From contig NC_017030.1 in NCBI RefSeq assembly GCF_000255295.1, forward strand, positions 2,728,001-2,792,000: a DNA stretch of 64,000 nucleotides, written 5' to 3'. Positions 8,238 through 17,582 of this stretch are shown one piece after another (position 1 is the stretch's first letter; each line of letters begins with the position of its first letter). The notes under the pieces were generated by a model, which was given only the letters and a program-made list of their open reading frames with translations, did not search any database and was not told where the DNA came from. A program made the translations under genes and the position numbers. The stretch is from Corallococcus coralloides DSM 2259 (GTDB lineage: Bacteria; Myxococcota; Myxococcia; Myxococcales; Myxococcaceae).

Positions 8238-11200
8238 ATGGAAAAAACTCCGAATCTTCAGGACGCCATCCAGCGGTTCAACCAGGGGTGTGCTGCTTTC
8301 GAGCGCGCATGGGCCGCCCGGGCCGTGGATCCCTCGAAGTGCGAAGCGGAGAGCCGTACATCCTTCGTGGACGTCGTGGGGGCCCTGGAGTGGGCAGTCA
8401 AGCACTGTCTGGATCAGTTCTACTCGGAGAAGATGACCGAGGAGGACCTGAGGAATGCGCCCCCTCTGACATTCGAGAAGCTGCTCAAGAAGCTCGCACG
8501 GAAGGCCCATCCGAGCCTCGATAGGGAAAGCAAGCGTGCGCTCCATGAAGCTCGCCGGCTGCGGAACTTCATTCAGCACCAGGCTGCATCCGCGCATCAT
8601 CCGGAGCTGCGAAAAGCCATCCGAGTCGTCCGCCGCATCCTGAGCGATTATCTGCCTGCCTTGGAGGAGCAACTCGCCGCTCCGCTGGAAGTCGAAAGCG
8701 AAGCCGTAGCGCCGCCTGCCCACAAGCTGGCCTCGGCGCTCCGGCCCGTCCATCGTCATCTGGGAGGCGATGCCTGGATGACCCGCACCCTTCAGGAGGG
8801 AATCCAGCAGCTCCGGCAGGGACGCTCACAGCACTACGATGCAACGATTGAATCGCTCAAACTGGAAGCCGAGACGTTCTTGACCCGGCATGCGCTGGAT
8901 TTGCTGGCGACGAACCAGCGTGCTTCAGGAACGCTCTCGCTCCTCTCTGACTACCTGGAGGCAGAGGCCAAGGAACTCCTCTTGCGCGGTGGTAGCAAGG
9001 GACTGTCGCCCGAGGATGCGGACCGGCTCCGCCATCTGCTTCCGCTCATCAACCGGTATCCCTCCCTATGTCTGGAGGCGGGCTGGCTCTCTCAAGCGGA
9101 AGGGCCCGGACTTCGATTCAAGGACGCCTGCTTCCCCACGCTCCTGGTGGGGCGCCATCTTGCCCGCTCCGGTGCCCAGGCCAGCCAGCTTCGTGGAGAG
9201 GTGGGAAAGGATCGCTCCTGGAGAGAGGCGGCCTGGATGGCGGTTTCCTCTGGAGACGATCTGTCCTCCTGGACTGGTCAGCTGTTGGCCGAGCGGGATC
9301 CCCTCTGGTTGCTCGAGCGGGTGGTGGTGACTTGCGCCGCTTTCGCCGCGGTGCGCCCTGGGACAGCGGCCTCACATGAGGTGGCAAAGGCCTTCTCGCT
9401 TTGTGTCTCCGCGTTGGTGGCCTTTGCTCCCCGCTGGGTGGAACTCAATCTGCCTGAGTCACTCCCTGCATGGATGCAGGGGGTAGCACGTCGCATCGAG
9501 CATGATCCGGACTCGCCCTGGTTCCTGCCCGTCGAGCTCTGGCGTCAGTGTGTGCTGGATCTCGCGGATGCTTCCTGGGCGTTGAGTGCGAGCCTTGCCA
9601 GCCACGGCAGCGAGCCCGGGGCTTCCACTCCGAGCCCCCTGGCGGAACTGCTGTCCTCACTGGGGCTCCCAGCGAGACTCTCCACAGAGGAGTCACGCGC
9701 TCTGTCAGCCCTGTGCGCGCCGTATCTCGCATCTCGCGGAGGACTGCTTGAGTCTTCCTTCTTCAAGCAGGTGTTCTCGGCGCGCGGACGGATGGAAGCG
9801 CTGGTCCAGGAGCCCTTCCTGGAGGAGTGGATGCGGAGTCATGGCCTCCGCGCTCTCAAGGCCGCGAACCGGCCCGAGACCTGGCGCGCGCTGGCGATTC
9901 CTGGAGACGGACACCCCGCTGGATATCTGCTCAACCGTGCCGGGCTCATGACCGAGTGGCACTCGGCATGGCTGCAGTTGACTCAATCCCATCCCAAGGA
10001 TGCTGTTCAGGGCTGGGTGAAGGCGGTCATCCACCTTTCCGGTCTGGATGACTCCTCGGATGAACTCCGACAGCTCCTGCTGGATGATTGCCTGAAGTTC
10101 TTGAGTGATCGCGGTTTGAAACCCGAGGCACTGGCCGCGCTGCGAAAGGATTGTGTCTCCCAGAACGACACGGTCGACAGGGAAGGGGAGCGGCACGAGA
10201 CGCAGGTGGCAATCCTACGGTTGCTCGACTTGACTGCCCCTGAATGGAAGCAGCTGATTGCCAAGTGGACAGAGCAGCCCGCGTTGGCATGGCGGACCCT
10301 GCTTGCGGCAGGAGCTCCCCAGGAGGACATCGCAGGGTGGTGCATCCAGAAGGGGCTGCAGCAGAGCCAGGCTCCGGAGGGCTACCGTGACGGGCCCGTG
10401 GGTGTATTGACCCACAACGCCCAGGTTCTCAGTACCGGCTCCTGGCAGCTCGCGTTCCAACAGTCGCGGGAGGCACTCAGCTGGATCCTGGATGAAGGGG
10501 ACGCGAGTGCCCTCTCCGTTCTGGCCGAGGCGTGTCTATCTCCCGGTTCCAGCCCTGGTCATTTTGATCCCCCGATGGACAAGCTTGAGATGAACATCTC
10601 CCCGCCACTCAGCATGGTGCTCTGGCCGCGGGTGATTCACCGCCCTGAGGGGCGCGAGGCCTTCTATGCCCACATCGAGCGGGATGGCTTCCCAGGAGTG
10701 ATGTTCTTCTTTGGGGCCAGCCCCCTCCCCAATGACGAGTCCGAGCTCTGGCTTGGACTCGCATTGCAATTGTTGAAGCCTCGCGCACTCTCGATGAGTC
10801 AGGGGGCTCCAGCCCTTGTGCCTGAGAATGAAGGAGCCGAGGCCCGGAGACTGCTGCGCTGCTTCGAGCAACGGTTCAAAACGCCGTGGAGCACAGAAGT
10901 CCAGTGGCCGAAGTTGGTGGTGCGAGCAGTCGTTCTCGCCTGCGCGGCGGCCCATGGTGTGGATGTCGCCGTGCCGCTTTCCACGCTCTTTCGTCAGCTC
11001 AAGGGCCTTCCCATTGCTCAGAGCGGCGATCTCGCCCTGGTGCTTGGCCAGGCACTGTCAGACCTCAACCAATACCACCAGGAGCACGCGAGCGAGGTCC
11101 TGGAGGAGGCGCTTTCGCCTGAACTCCTCCGTTCGATGTGGAGGGACAAGACGAGTGCCTTCTGGAGCGCGCTCATTCAAAAACACGGGAGTGCCAGAGT

Positions 11201-11573
11201 GTTGGCCATGCTCGATTCGTTGGAGCCCGTGGACTGCGGTCTGGGACTCGTGGATGCGCTGACGCGACTCGATATCGAGTCGCTCCGCCAGCGCGAGAAC
11301 CGCTCGGAGTTGTTGCGGCCATTGCTGATTCGGGCGAGCCAGGGGCGATATGTCCCCTCCGCGCGCTTCTGGGAGGAGGCCTGGAAGGCGGCGCGCAGCC
11401 CTGCTGAGATTCCGGAACTCCCTGAACTGCCGCCGGGCCAATGGCTGGAGGAACTGCTCACCCAAAGTCAGCACTGGGAGCCGGAACGTCGTCAGCAGTT
11501 GCTGCGCCACCTGGCAGGATACTCGAGGCACGGGGAAGTGCAGCGCCGCTGCCTGGTCACCCTCCTGGCCTGA
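8238..11573 (+). CDS. Large protein of unknown function with N-terminal HEPN-like motif
   Basis: A 1111-residue cytoplasmic protein, no signal peptide or membrane segment. The first ~150 residues are helical and contain RNFIQH (Arg109-His114), which fits the R-x4-6-H motif of HEPN RNases, set in a helix pattern (ALHEARRLRN...HPELRKAI) common in HEPN domains. The remaining ~950 residues appear all-helical, rich in Leu, Trp and Glu-Pro-Leu turns, without recognised motifs; no P-loop was seen. HEPN domains often serve as toxins or nuclease effectors in defence systems, so an abortive-infection type role is possible but unproven. It is monocistronic and overlaps the end of the convergent bioY gene by 17 bases. 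Base composition is a little lower in GC than its neighbours. Confidence 0.75.
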   Translation: MEKTPNLQDAIQRFNQGCAAFERAWAARAVDPSKCEAESRTSFVDVVGALEWAVKHCLDQFYSEKMTEEDLRNAPPLTFEKLLKKLARKAHPSLDRESKRALHEARRLRNFIQHQAASAHHPELRKAIRVVRRILSDYLPALEEQLAAPLEVESEAVAPPAHKLASALRPVHRHLGGDAWMTRTLQEGIQQLRQGRSQHYDATIESLKLEAETFLTRHALDLLATNQRASGTLSLLSDYLEAEAKELLLRGGSKGLSPEDADRLRHLLPLINRYPSLCLEAGWLSQAEGPGLRFKDACFPTLLVGRHLARSGAQASQLRGEVGKDRSWREAAWMAVSSGDDLSSWTGQLLAERDPLWLLERVVVTCAAFAAVRPGTAASHEVAKAFSLCVSALVAFAPRWVELNLPESLPAWMQGVARRIEHDPDSPWFLPVELWRQCVLDLADASWALSASLASHGSEPGASTPSPLAELLSSLGLPARLSTEESRALSALCAPYLASRGGLLESSFFKQVFSARGRMEALVQEPFLEEWMRSHGLRALKAANRPETWRALAIPGDGHPAGYLLNRAGLMTEWHSAWLQLTQSHPKDAVQGWVKAVIHLSGLDDSSDELRQLLLDDCLKFLSDRGLKPEALAALRKDCVSQNDTVDREGERHETQVAILRLLDLTAPEWKQLIAKWTEQPALAWRTLLAAGAPQEDIAGWCIQKGLQQSQAPEGYRDGPVGVLTHNAQVLSTGSWQLAFQQSREALSWILDEGDASALSVLAEACLSPGSSPGHFDPPMDKLEMNISPPLSMVLWPRVIHRPEGREAFYAHIERDGFPGVMFFFGASPLPNDESELWLGLALQLLKPRALSMSQGAPALVPENEGAEARRLLRCFEQRFKTPWSTEVQWPKLVVRAVVLACAAAHGVDVAVPLSTLFRQLKGLPIAQSGDLALVLGQALSDLNQYHQEHASEVLEEALSPELLRSMWRDKTSAFWSALIQKHGSARVLAMLDSLEPVDCGLGLVDALTRLDIESLRQRENRSELLRPLLIRASQGRYVPSARFWEEAWKAARSPAEIPELPELPPGQWLEELLTQSQHWEPERRQQLLRHLAGYSRHGEVQRRCLVTLLA

Positions 11574-12207
11574 GCCCCTGGCCGCGTCTCCATGCAAGGG
11601 GCATGAACAGGCCGGCGATGACGGCCTTGAGCAGGCCCCCGGGGACGAAGGGGAGGAAGCCCTTCTGGAAGGCCGTGGCGAAGTCGAGCCCGGCCTTCAC
11701 CTGGAGCCAGCACACGCCGATGACCAGGACCAGGACCTGGCCCGCGAAGAAGAGCGGAACCGCCGTCCACCACCGCCGGTCGTAGCCGTGGCGCGCCGCG
11801 AGGCCCACGAGGAACGCGGCGGGGAGGAAGCCCACCAGGAAGCCGCCCGTCGGACCGACCAGGGCTCCCCAGCCGCTGGCGCCCTTCGCGAAGAAGGGCA
11901 GTCCCACCGCTCCCAGCAGGAGATAGGCGGCCTGCGCGGCCAGGCCACGCCCGGGGCCGAGCGCCGCCGCCGTGAGGACGACCGCGAGCGTCTGTCCCGT
12001 GATGGGCACCGGTGAGCCCGGCACGGAGAGGGCGACCTGGGCGAGTAGCGCGGTGAACAGCGCCGCGCCCAGGACGAGCGCGGCTTCCTGCGCGCGCGTG
12101 CGCACGAAGCGGTCAGCCAGGACGGGGGCCGACGTCGAGGGGAGGGGAGACACGGGGCGATGCTCGGTGAGGACGCACCCCGGTGCAAGGCTTCCCTCGC
12201 GGTGCAT
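11557..12207 (-). CDS. bioY: Biotin transporter substrate-binding subunit BioY
   Basis: A 216-residue membrane protein of the BioY family, the S-component that binds biotin with high affinity and imports it alone or with an ECF ATPase/T-subunit module. The pattern ALSVPGSPVPITGQTLAVVL (residues ~58-77) followed by LLLGAVGLPFF and GPTGGFLVGF is characteristic. Six hydrophobic segments are visible. The first ~30 residues are extra compared with ordinary BioY, so the true start may be an internal GTG; the ATG at 12207 is kept as the only ATG. No bioM or bioN gene is nearby, so it must work alone or with a shared ECF module elsewhere. Its 3' end overlaps the gene at 8238-11573. Confidence 0.9.
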   Translation of the reverse strand: MHREGSLAPGCVLTEHRPVSPLPSTSAPVLADRFVRTRAQEAALVLGAALFTALLAQVALSVPGSPVPITGQTLAVVLTAAALGPGRGLAAQAAYLLLGAVGLPFFAKGASGWGALVGPTGGFLVGFLPAAFLVGLAARHGYDRRWWTAVPLFFAGQVLVLVIGVCWLQVKAGLDFATAFQKGFLPFVPGGLLKAVIAGLFMPLAWRRGQGLRPGG

Positions 12208-12272
12208 GAGCCGCCCACGGGCGTCGTGAAACGGCTAGCGTCCCGGCCTTCTCGTGGTTGGAGGCTCTCGCT

Positions 12273-12683
12273 TTGACGAACCCCCTGCTCGGCACGCTCT
12301 CCCTGGTCCCCGTCACCTCGCTCTACGCCGCGCTCAACGCCTTCCTCACGCTGGCGCTCTCCATCAACGTCAGCCTGGTCCGCACGAAGCTCAAGGTGTT
12401 CCGGGGCGACGGAGGCCATGCCGGCCTCGGATCCGCCATCCGCGCGCATGGCAACAACGTCGAACAGGTCCCCCTGGCGCTCATCCTGCTGCTGTTGGCG
12501 GAGCTGAGCGGTGGGAACTCGACGGCGCTCCATGTCTTCGGCGGTGCGCTGCTCGTGGCGCGACTGGCGCATGCCGTCGGAATGCTCCGCACCAACCCCA
12601 TCCAGGCGGTTGGCGCGACGCTGACCCTGGTCGTGCAGCTGGGCCTGGCGGGCTGGGTGCTCTGGCTGAGGCCCTGGGGCTAA
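12273..12683 (+). CDS. MAPEG family membrane protein
   Basis: A 136-residue membrane protein of the MAPEG family (membrane-associated proteins in eicosanoid and glutathione metabolism). Four hydrophobic segments and the conserved loop RAHGNNVEQVPL (about residues 57-68), matching the family Arg-His-x-Asn-x-x-Glu pattern, support this; bacterial members resemble YecN and are thought to be glutathione-transferase-like. The start is a TTG at 12273: the sequence GGAGG at 12260-12264 sits eight bases before it, whereas a TTG at 12258 has no such site. Its stop overlaps that of the convergent lipoprotein gene (12680-12683). Substrate unknown. Confidence 0.82.
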   Translation: MTNPLLGTLSLVPVTSLYAALNAFLTLALSINVSLVRTKLKVFRGDGGHAGLGSAIRAHGNNVEQVPLALILLLLAELSGGNSTALHVFGGALLVARLAHAVGMLRTNPIQAVGATLTLVVQLGLAGWVLWLRPWG

Positions 12684-13210
12684 CGCTTGGCGATGTTCAG
12701 CTGGACGTTGCCGCACTCACCCGCGTAACCCTCGACGACGATGAGCAACTGGCTGCCCTTGATGAGCGTGAGGGTGATGCCGGACGTCAAGAGGTCGCCC
12801 GAGTCGTCGTTGCACTTCAGGACCTCGTTCGTGGCCTTGTAGTTCCGGATCTCCATGATGGTGTCGAAGTTGGAGTTCCTCGTGGAGAACGCATAGGTCC
12901 CCGTCGCGGGGACCTTCCACACCCAGGAGACGTCTCGCGACGAGCCCGACCCGCACGTGGTCGTCCACTGATTGCTCGCCGTGCAGCTCGTGGGATAGGT
13001 CGCGACCGGACTCCCCAGGGTGCTCGCCAGGTCTCCCGCGAGCGTCTGCGCCTCCACGCGCCGGGGCTCCTCGGACTGGCTGTCGTCCAGGACCTCGGCC
13101 TCCCCGGGGACGGAGCCGTCGAACTCCTCACCCTCCGGAAGAGGACCGCAAGCACCGAGGAACAACGCACACGAGGCCACACCCACAAGGGATTTGCCGA
13201 TGTTCGCCAT
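12680..13210 (-). CDS. Lipoprotein with PPC-like beta domain
   Basis: A 176-residue lipoprotein: signal peptide ending in LGAC with lipidated Cys21, an acidic linker to about residue 60, and then a beta-rich domain. The domain pattern (VSWVWKVPATGTYAFSTRN, then DTIMEIRN, then CNDDSG, then GSQLLIVVEGY) resembles the bacterial pre-peptidase C-terminal (PPC) domain found at the ends of secreted enzymes. Here it stands alone with no protease attached. Two pairs of Cys could form disulfides. It is probably a surface or periplasmic protein of unknown role. The start ATG at 13210 begins a clear signal peptide. About 230 bases upstream are free of genes up to the LysR regulator. Confidence 0.72.
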   Translation of the reverse strand: MANIGKSLVGVASCALFLGACGPLPEGEEFDGSVPGEAEVLDDSQSEEPRRVEAQTLAGDLASTLGSPVATYPTSCTASNQWTTTCGSGSSRDVSWVWKVPATGTYAFSTRNSNFDTIMEIRNYKATNEVLKCNDDSGDLLTSGITLTLIKGSQLLIVVEGYAGECGNVQLNIAKR

Positions 13211-13436
13211 GGTTCACCTGGGCACGCCGCCATCCGGGACACGAAGGCCCGCCTCCCCCGCATGGGGAAATCCGGCCGGACGGACATGGATGGCTGTGCC
13301 CGCCTTGAACCCAAGGGTGCATCCGCCCATGAATGACAGCCATTGCCCCAGCCGGCCACGACACGGGCCATTTGTGGATAATATGGATTCCTAGCTCTCT
13401 CGGCCTTCCAGCGAATGAGATTGCAAGGGGGTGGAT

Positions 13437-14321
13437 CTAACCCACGTCTTCCTTTGCCCGCGTCCGGACCTCGGCCGCGAACAGCTCCGCCGCGGGAGTG
13501 CGCGGGGCACCCTTGCGCCAGAGGAGCGCCGCGAGCTCCGAGCGGGGCGCGGGAGACAGCCGCTTCACCACCAGCCGCTCCGCGTCCGCGAGCCGTGGCT
13601 CCGGGAGCACCGTGACGGCGAGGCCCGCGCGGACGATGGCCAGAACGGTGGCCACCGCGTTCGATTCGAGCGCGATGCGAGGCGCGAACCGCATCGCCGC
13701 GAAGTGCGCGTCCACGCGGGCGCGCACCCGCAGGCCGCGTGACAGGAGCGCGAAGGGCTCCTCCGCGAGCAGCTTCACCCCCACGGACTCCGCGCCCGCC
13801 AGCGCATGTCCCCGTGCGACGACGAGCGCGAGCCGGCTGTCGAAGACAGGCTCCGCGTCCAGGTCCGCCAGCCGCGCGGGCGCATAGCCCAGGCCCACGT
13901 CCAGCTTCCCGTCCGCCAACTGCCGCTCCAGCTTCCGGACCACGGCCTCCTGCGCGCTCAGCGCCAGCCCGGGATGTCTGCGGAGCACCGCCGTCAGCGC
14001 GGGCACCACGAGGCCGCGCATGCTCGGGGGATAACCCACGCGAAGCGCCCCCGTGGCGAGTCCTCGCAACGCACCCACCGCGGACAGGCCCGCGTTCACG
14101 TCCTCCAGCGCGCGGGAGGCATAGGTGCGGAACAGCTCCCCGGCCTGCGTGAGCCGCACGCCGGTGCGAGCCCGCTCGAAGAGCGGTGTGCCGACCTCCT
14201 CCTCCAACTGGTGGATCTGATGCGACAGCGTGGGCTGGGAGACGTGCAGCCGCCGCGCGGCGCGCCCGAAGTGCAGCGCGTCCGCGACGGCGGAGAAGTA
14301 GCGGAGGTGTCGGAGCTCCAT
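13437..14321 (-). CDS. LysR family transcriptional regulator
   Basis: A 294-residue LysR-type regulator. Residues 1-60 form the winged HTH (MELRHLRYFSAVADALHFGR, then AARRLHVSQPTLSHQIHQLE), typical of the CynR/CatM-like branch; residues ~90-290 are the two-lobed effector-binding domain. The ATG at 14321 is chosen because LysR proteins begin with M-E-L-R; the frame remains open another 37 codons without homology. It is divergent from the thiamine-diphosphate enzyme gene, and a perfect T-N11-A palindrome lies ten bases upstream of its start, so it most likely controls that operon and itself. The inducer is unknown. Confidence 0.92.
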   Translation of the reverse strand: MELRHLRYFSAVADALHFGRAARRLHVSQPTLSHQIHQLEEEVGTPLFERARTGVRLTQAGELFRTYASRALEDVNAGLSAVGALRGLATGALRVGYPPSMRGLVVPALTAVLRRHPGLALSAQEAVVRKLERQLADGKLDVGLGYAPARLADLDAEPVFDSRLALVVARGHALAGAESVGVKLLAEEPFALLSRGLRVRARVDAHFAAMRFAPRIALESNAVATVLAIVRAGLAVTVLPEPRLADAERLVVKRLSPAPRSELAALLWRKGAPRTPAAELFAAEVRTRAKEDVG

Positions 14322-14330
14322 GGCGCCATC

Positions 14331-14345
14331 ATAGATGGCATCTAT
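14331..14345. promoter_or_regulatory. LysR-type T-N11-A operator
   Basis: ATAGAT-GGC-ATCTAT is a perfect palindrome containing the T-N11-A pattern (T14332, A14344) that LysR regulators bind. It lies between the divergent lysR gene (start 14321) and the downstream operon (start 14423), where an autoregulatory and activation site is expected. Confidence 0.65.
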
Positions 14346-14422
14346 CGGGTCGATGAAAACAGACGAATGTACGAATCGAAGCCCCTGGGTACATCTTCCT
14401 CGTCGCCAAGGAGAGGCACCCC

Positions 14423-16054
14423 ATGAAGGCATCGGATCTGTTCGTGAAGGCGCTCGAAGCGGAGGGCGTGCGCAGTGTCTACGGACTGCCCGGCGAGGAG
14501 AACCTGGACCTGCTCGAGTCCATGCGCACCGCCGGCATGCGCCTGGTCGTCACCCGGCACGAGCAGGCGGCCGGGTTCATGGCCGCCACGCAGGGACGGC
14601 TCACCGGACGCGCGGGCGTGTGTCTGGCGACGCTGGGGCCGGGGGCCACCAACCTCGTCACCGCGGCCGCGTACGCGCAGCTGGGCGCAATGCCCATGGT
14701 GATGCTCACCGGCCAGAAGCCCATCAAGGTGAGCAAGCAGGGCCACTTCCAGATCGTCGACGTCGTCGGGATGATGCGGCCGCTCACCAAGTCCACGCGC
14801 ACGCTCGTCTCCGCGGAGCACGTGCCCTCGGCGGTCCGCGAGGCCTTCCGCCGCGCCGAGGAGGAGCGCCCCGGCGCCACCCACCTGGAGCTGCCCGAGG
14901 ACGTGGCGCGCGAGCCCACCGAGGCCCTGCCCCTGTCGCCGGGTGTCGCGCGCAGGCCCGTGGCGGATGAGTCATCCATCGCCCAGGCGGTGGAGGCGCT
15001 CGCGTCGGCCCGCCGTCCGCTGTTGATGATTGGCGCGGGGGCCAACCGCAAGCTGACGTCGGAGATGCTCCGTGCCTTCGTGGACCGCGTGGGCCTGCCC
15101 TTCTTCAGCACGCAGATGGGCAAGGGCGTGGTGGATGAAACGCATCCCCTGTGGATGGGCACCGCCGCGCTGTCCGACGGCGACTTCGTCCACCGCGCCA
15201 TCGAGGCCTCGGACTGCATCCTCAACGTGGGCCATGACGTCATCGAGAAACCCCCGTTCGTCATGCGCGACGGCCGCCGCACGGTCATCCACCTGAACTT
15301 CTCCTCGGCGGAGGTCGACCCCGTGTACTTCCCGCAGGTGCAGGTGACGGGAGACCTGGCGAACGCCGTGTGGCGCATCGCGGAGGGCGTGGGGCCGCGC
15401 TCGCACTGGGACTTCACGCCCTTCGAGAAGTCGCGCGCGGGGCTCGACGCGCAGTTCGTCAGTGGCGCCGCGGACGACCGCTTCCCCATCTACCCCGCGA
15501 GGCTGGTCGCGGAGGTGCGCCGCGCCATGCCGGAGGACGGCATCGTGTGCCTGGACAACGGCATGTACAAGCTGTGGTTCGCCCGCTACTACCGCTGCCG
15601 CCGGCCCAACACGCTGCTGCTCGACAACGCGCTCGCGACGATGGGCGCGGGGCTGCCGTCCGCCATCGCCGCGAAGCTCGTGCACCCCCGGCGCAAGGTG
15701 GTGGCCGTCTGCGGTGACGGCGGGTTCATGATGAACTCGCAGGAGCTGGAGACGGCGGTGCGCCTGAAGCTGGACCTGGTGGTCATCGTCGTGCGCGATG
15801 ACGGCTACGGGATGATCCGCTGGAAGCAGGAGGAGATGGGCCTGCCCGACTTCGGGATGACGTTGGGCAACCCGGACTTCGTCCGCTACGCGGAGGCCTA
15901 CGGCGCACGGGGTCACCGCCCGTCGAGCGCCACCGAGTTCGGCGCCACGCTCACGCGCTGCCTGGAGTCGGGCGGCGTGCACGTCATCGACCTGCCCATT
16001 GATTACACGGACACCGCGCGGGCGCTCGGTGCCGGTCCCCTGGTGGAGTCGTGA
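14423..16054 (+). CDS. Thiamine-diphosphate enzyme, acetolactate synthase large-subunit-like
   Basis: A 543-residue enzyme of the acetohydroxyacid synthase/pyruvate oxidase superfamily. The catalytic Glu47 lies in TRHEQAAG; the cofactor motif begins GDGGF at 431-435 and ends with Asp459-Asp460 where many members have Asn-Asn. Order of domains is PYR, central, PP, as usual. AHAS-like members condense or decarboxylate 2-oxo acids in the cytoplasm. There is no small regulatory subunit gene beside it, which argues for a catabolic or AlsS-like role rather than branched-chain amino acid synthesis. The ATG follows AAGGAGAGGCACCCC. The aldehyde dehydrogenase gene follows 33 bases later, so the pair may decarboxylate a 2-oxo acid and oxidise the aldehyde (inference). 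Confidence 0.88.
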   Translation: MKASDLFVKALEAEGVRSVYGLPGEENLDLLESMRTAGMRLVVTRHEQAAGFMAATQGRLTGRAGVCLATLGPGATNLVTAAAYAQLGAMPMVMLTGQKPIKVSKQGHFQIVDVVGMMRPLTKSTRTLVSAEHVPSAVREAFRRAEEERPGATHLELPEDVAREPTEALPLSPGVARRPVADESSIAQAVEALASARRPLLMIGAGANRKLTSEMLRAFVDRVGLPFFSTQMGKGVVDETHPLWMGTAALSDGDFVHRAIEASDCILNVGHDVIEKPPFVMRDGRRTVIHLNFSSAEVDPVYFPQVQVTGDLANAVWRIAEGVGPRSHWDFTPFEKSRAGLDAQFVSGAADDRFPIYPARLVAEVRRAMPEDGIVCLDNGMYKLWFARYYRCRRPNTLLLDNALATMGAGLPSAIAAKLVHPRRKVVAVCGDGGFMMNSQELETAVRLKLDLVVIVVRDDGYGMIRWKQEEMGLPDFGMTLGNPDFVRYAEAYGARGHRPSSATEFGATLTRCLESGGVHVIDLPIDYTDTARALGAGPLVES

Positions 16055-16087
16055 GCCATGGGCACACACGCGAAGGAGAGGAACCCC

Positions 16088-17521
16088 ATGCTGGCTGAGC
16101 GCTACCCCTACTACCTGGCCAACCGGCCGATGCAGCCCAACGCGGAGCTGCCCGTCACCGACAAGTACACAGGGGAGGTCGTCACGCGCGTGGCCGTGGC
16201 GGACGCGGCCGCAGTGGAGGAGGCCATTGCCGCGGCGGTGCGCGCGACGGGGCCCATGCGCAGGCTGGCGCCGTATGCCCGGCAGCAGGTGCTGGAGCAC
16301 TGCGTGCGTCGCTTCCAGGAGCGGGCGGAGGAGTTCGCGCTCGCGCTCTGCATCGAGGCGGGCAAGCCGCTGCGCGACGCGCGGGCGGAGGTCACCCGGC
16401 TCATCGAGACCTTCAAGGCCGCGGCGGAGGAGGCGGTGCGCGGCGGCGGCGAGGTCCTCAACCTGGAGGTGTCACAGCGCACGGCGGGCTACCGGGGCTT
16501 CACGCAGCGCGTGCCGGTGGGGCCGTGCTCGTTCATCACGCCGTTCAACTTCCCGCTCAACCTGGTGGCGCACAAGGTGGCGCCCGCCATCGCCGCGGGC
16601 TGCCCCTTCGTCCTCAAGCCGTCGGACCGCACGCCGGTGAGCGCGCTGCTCATGGCGGAGGTGCTCGCGGAGACAGCGCTGCCCGAAGGCGCCTTCTCCG
16701 TGTTGCCCACGCGCCTGGAGGATGTGGGGCCCTTCATCGAGGACGACCGGCTGAAGCTGTTGTCGTTCACCGGCTCGGAGAAGGTGGGATGGGATTTGAA
16801 GGCCCGCGCCGGCCGCAAGAAGGTGGTGCTGGAGCTGGGGGGCAACGCGGCCTGCGTGGTGGACGCGGACCAGGCCGGGCGCCTGGACTTCGTCGCGGAC
16901 CGCATCGCCCAGGGAGCCTTCTTCCAGGCGGGGCAGAGCTGCATCTCGGTGCAGCGCGTGCTCGCGCACGAGTCGCTGTACGACGCGCTGAAGGAGCGGC
17001 TCGTCGCGAGGGCGAAGGCCCTGCGCGCGGGCAACCCCCGGGACGAAACCACCACGCTGGGGCCGCTGATTGACGAGCCCGCGGCGCGGCGGCTGGAGGG
17101 ATGGATTCAACAGGCCGTGGAGCGGGGGGCCCGGGTGTTGACGGGAGGAGGGCGGCGAGGCGCGCTGCTCGAGGCCACCGTGCTGGAGGGTGTGCCGGAG
17201 GACGCGGCGCTGTGCGCGGAGGAGGCCTTCGGTCCGGTGGTGCTGCTCCAGCCGTTCCGCGACTTCGACGAGGCCCTGAGCCGGGTGAATGACAGTCGTT
17301 ACGGCCTCCAGGCGGGACTCTTCACCCAGGACCTGTCCCGGGCGATGCGCGCCTGGGATGAGCTGGAGGTGGGCGGGGTCGTCGTCGGTGACGTGCCCAG
17401 CTTCCGGGTGGACACCATGCCGTATGGCGGCGTGAAGGGCTCCGGACTGGGCCGCGAGGGCGTGAAGTACGCCATCGAGGACATGACGGAAGTGCGGCTG
17501 CTGGTGCTCCGTCAGGGGTGA
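16088..17521 (+). CDS. Aldehyde dehydrogenase family protein
   Basis: A 477-residue NAD(P)-dependent aldehyde dehydrogenase. General base Glu249 lies in VVLELGGNA and nucleophile Cys285 in FFQAGQSCISVQR; the nucleotide-binding FTGSEKVG precedes them, and the C-terminal segment PYGGVKGSGLGREG is intact. The ATG at 16088 is chosen over the one at 16058 because AAGGAGAGGAACCCC lies directly before it, almost the same leader as upstream of the preceding gene. Length is normal for the family. It is co-directional with the thiamine enzyme and probably under the same LysR control. The aldehyde is unknown; sequence features resemble the glyceraldehyde-3-phosphate/succinate-semialdehyde type branches only loosely. 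Confidence 0.9.
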   Translation: MLAERYPYYLANRPMQPNAELPVTDKYTGEVVTRVAVADAAAVEEAIAAAVRATGPMRRLAPYARQQVLEHCVRRFQERAEEFALALCIEAGKPLRDARAEVTRLIETFKAAAEEAVRGGGEVLNLEVSQRTAGYRGFTQRVPVGPCSFITPFNFPLNLVAHKVAPAIAAGCPFVLKPSDRTPVSALLMAEVLAETALPEGAFSVLPTRLEDVGPFIEDDRLKLLSFTGSEKVGWDLKARAGRKKVVLELGGNAACVVDADQAGRLDFVADRIAQGAFFQAGQSCISVQRVLAHESLYDALKERLVARAKALRAGNPRDETTTLGPLIDEPAARRLEGWIQQAVERGARVLTGGGRRGALLEATVLEGVPEDAALCAEEAFGPVVLLQPFRDFDEALSRVNDSRYGLQAGLFTQDLSRAMRAWDELEVGGVVVGDVPSFRVDTMPYGGVKGSGLGREGVKYAIEDMTEVRLLVLRQG

Positions 17522-17582
17522 GTCGCCAGGTCTGCCTTCGTACAGGGGAGGCAACACAAAAAAGTTGCTAGGCTCTTTGTCG

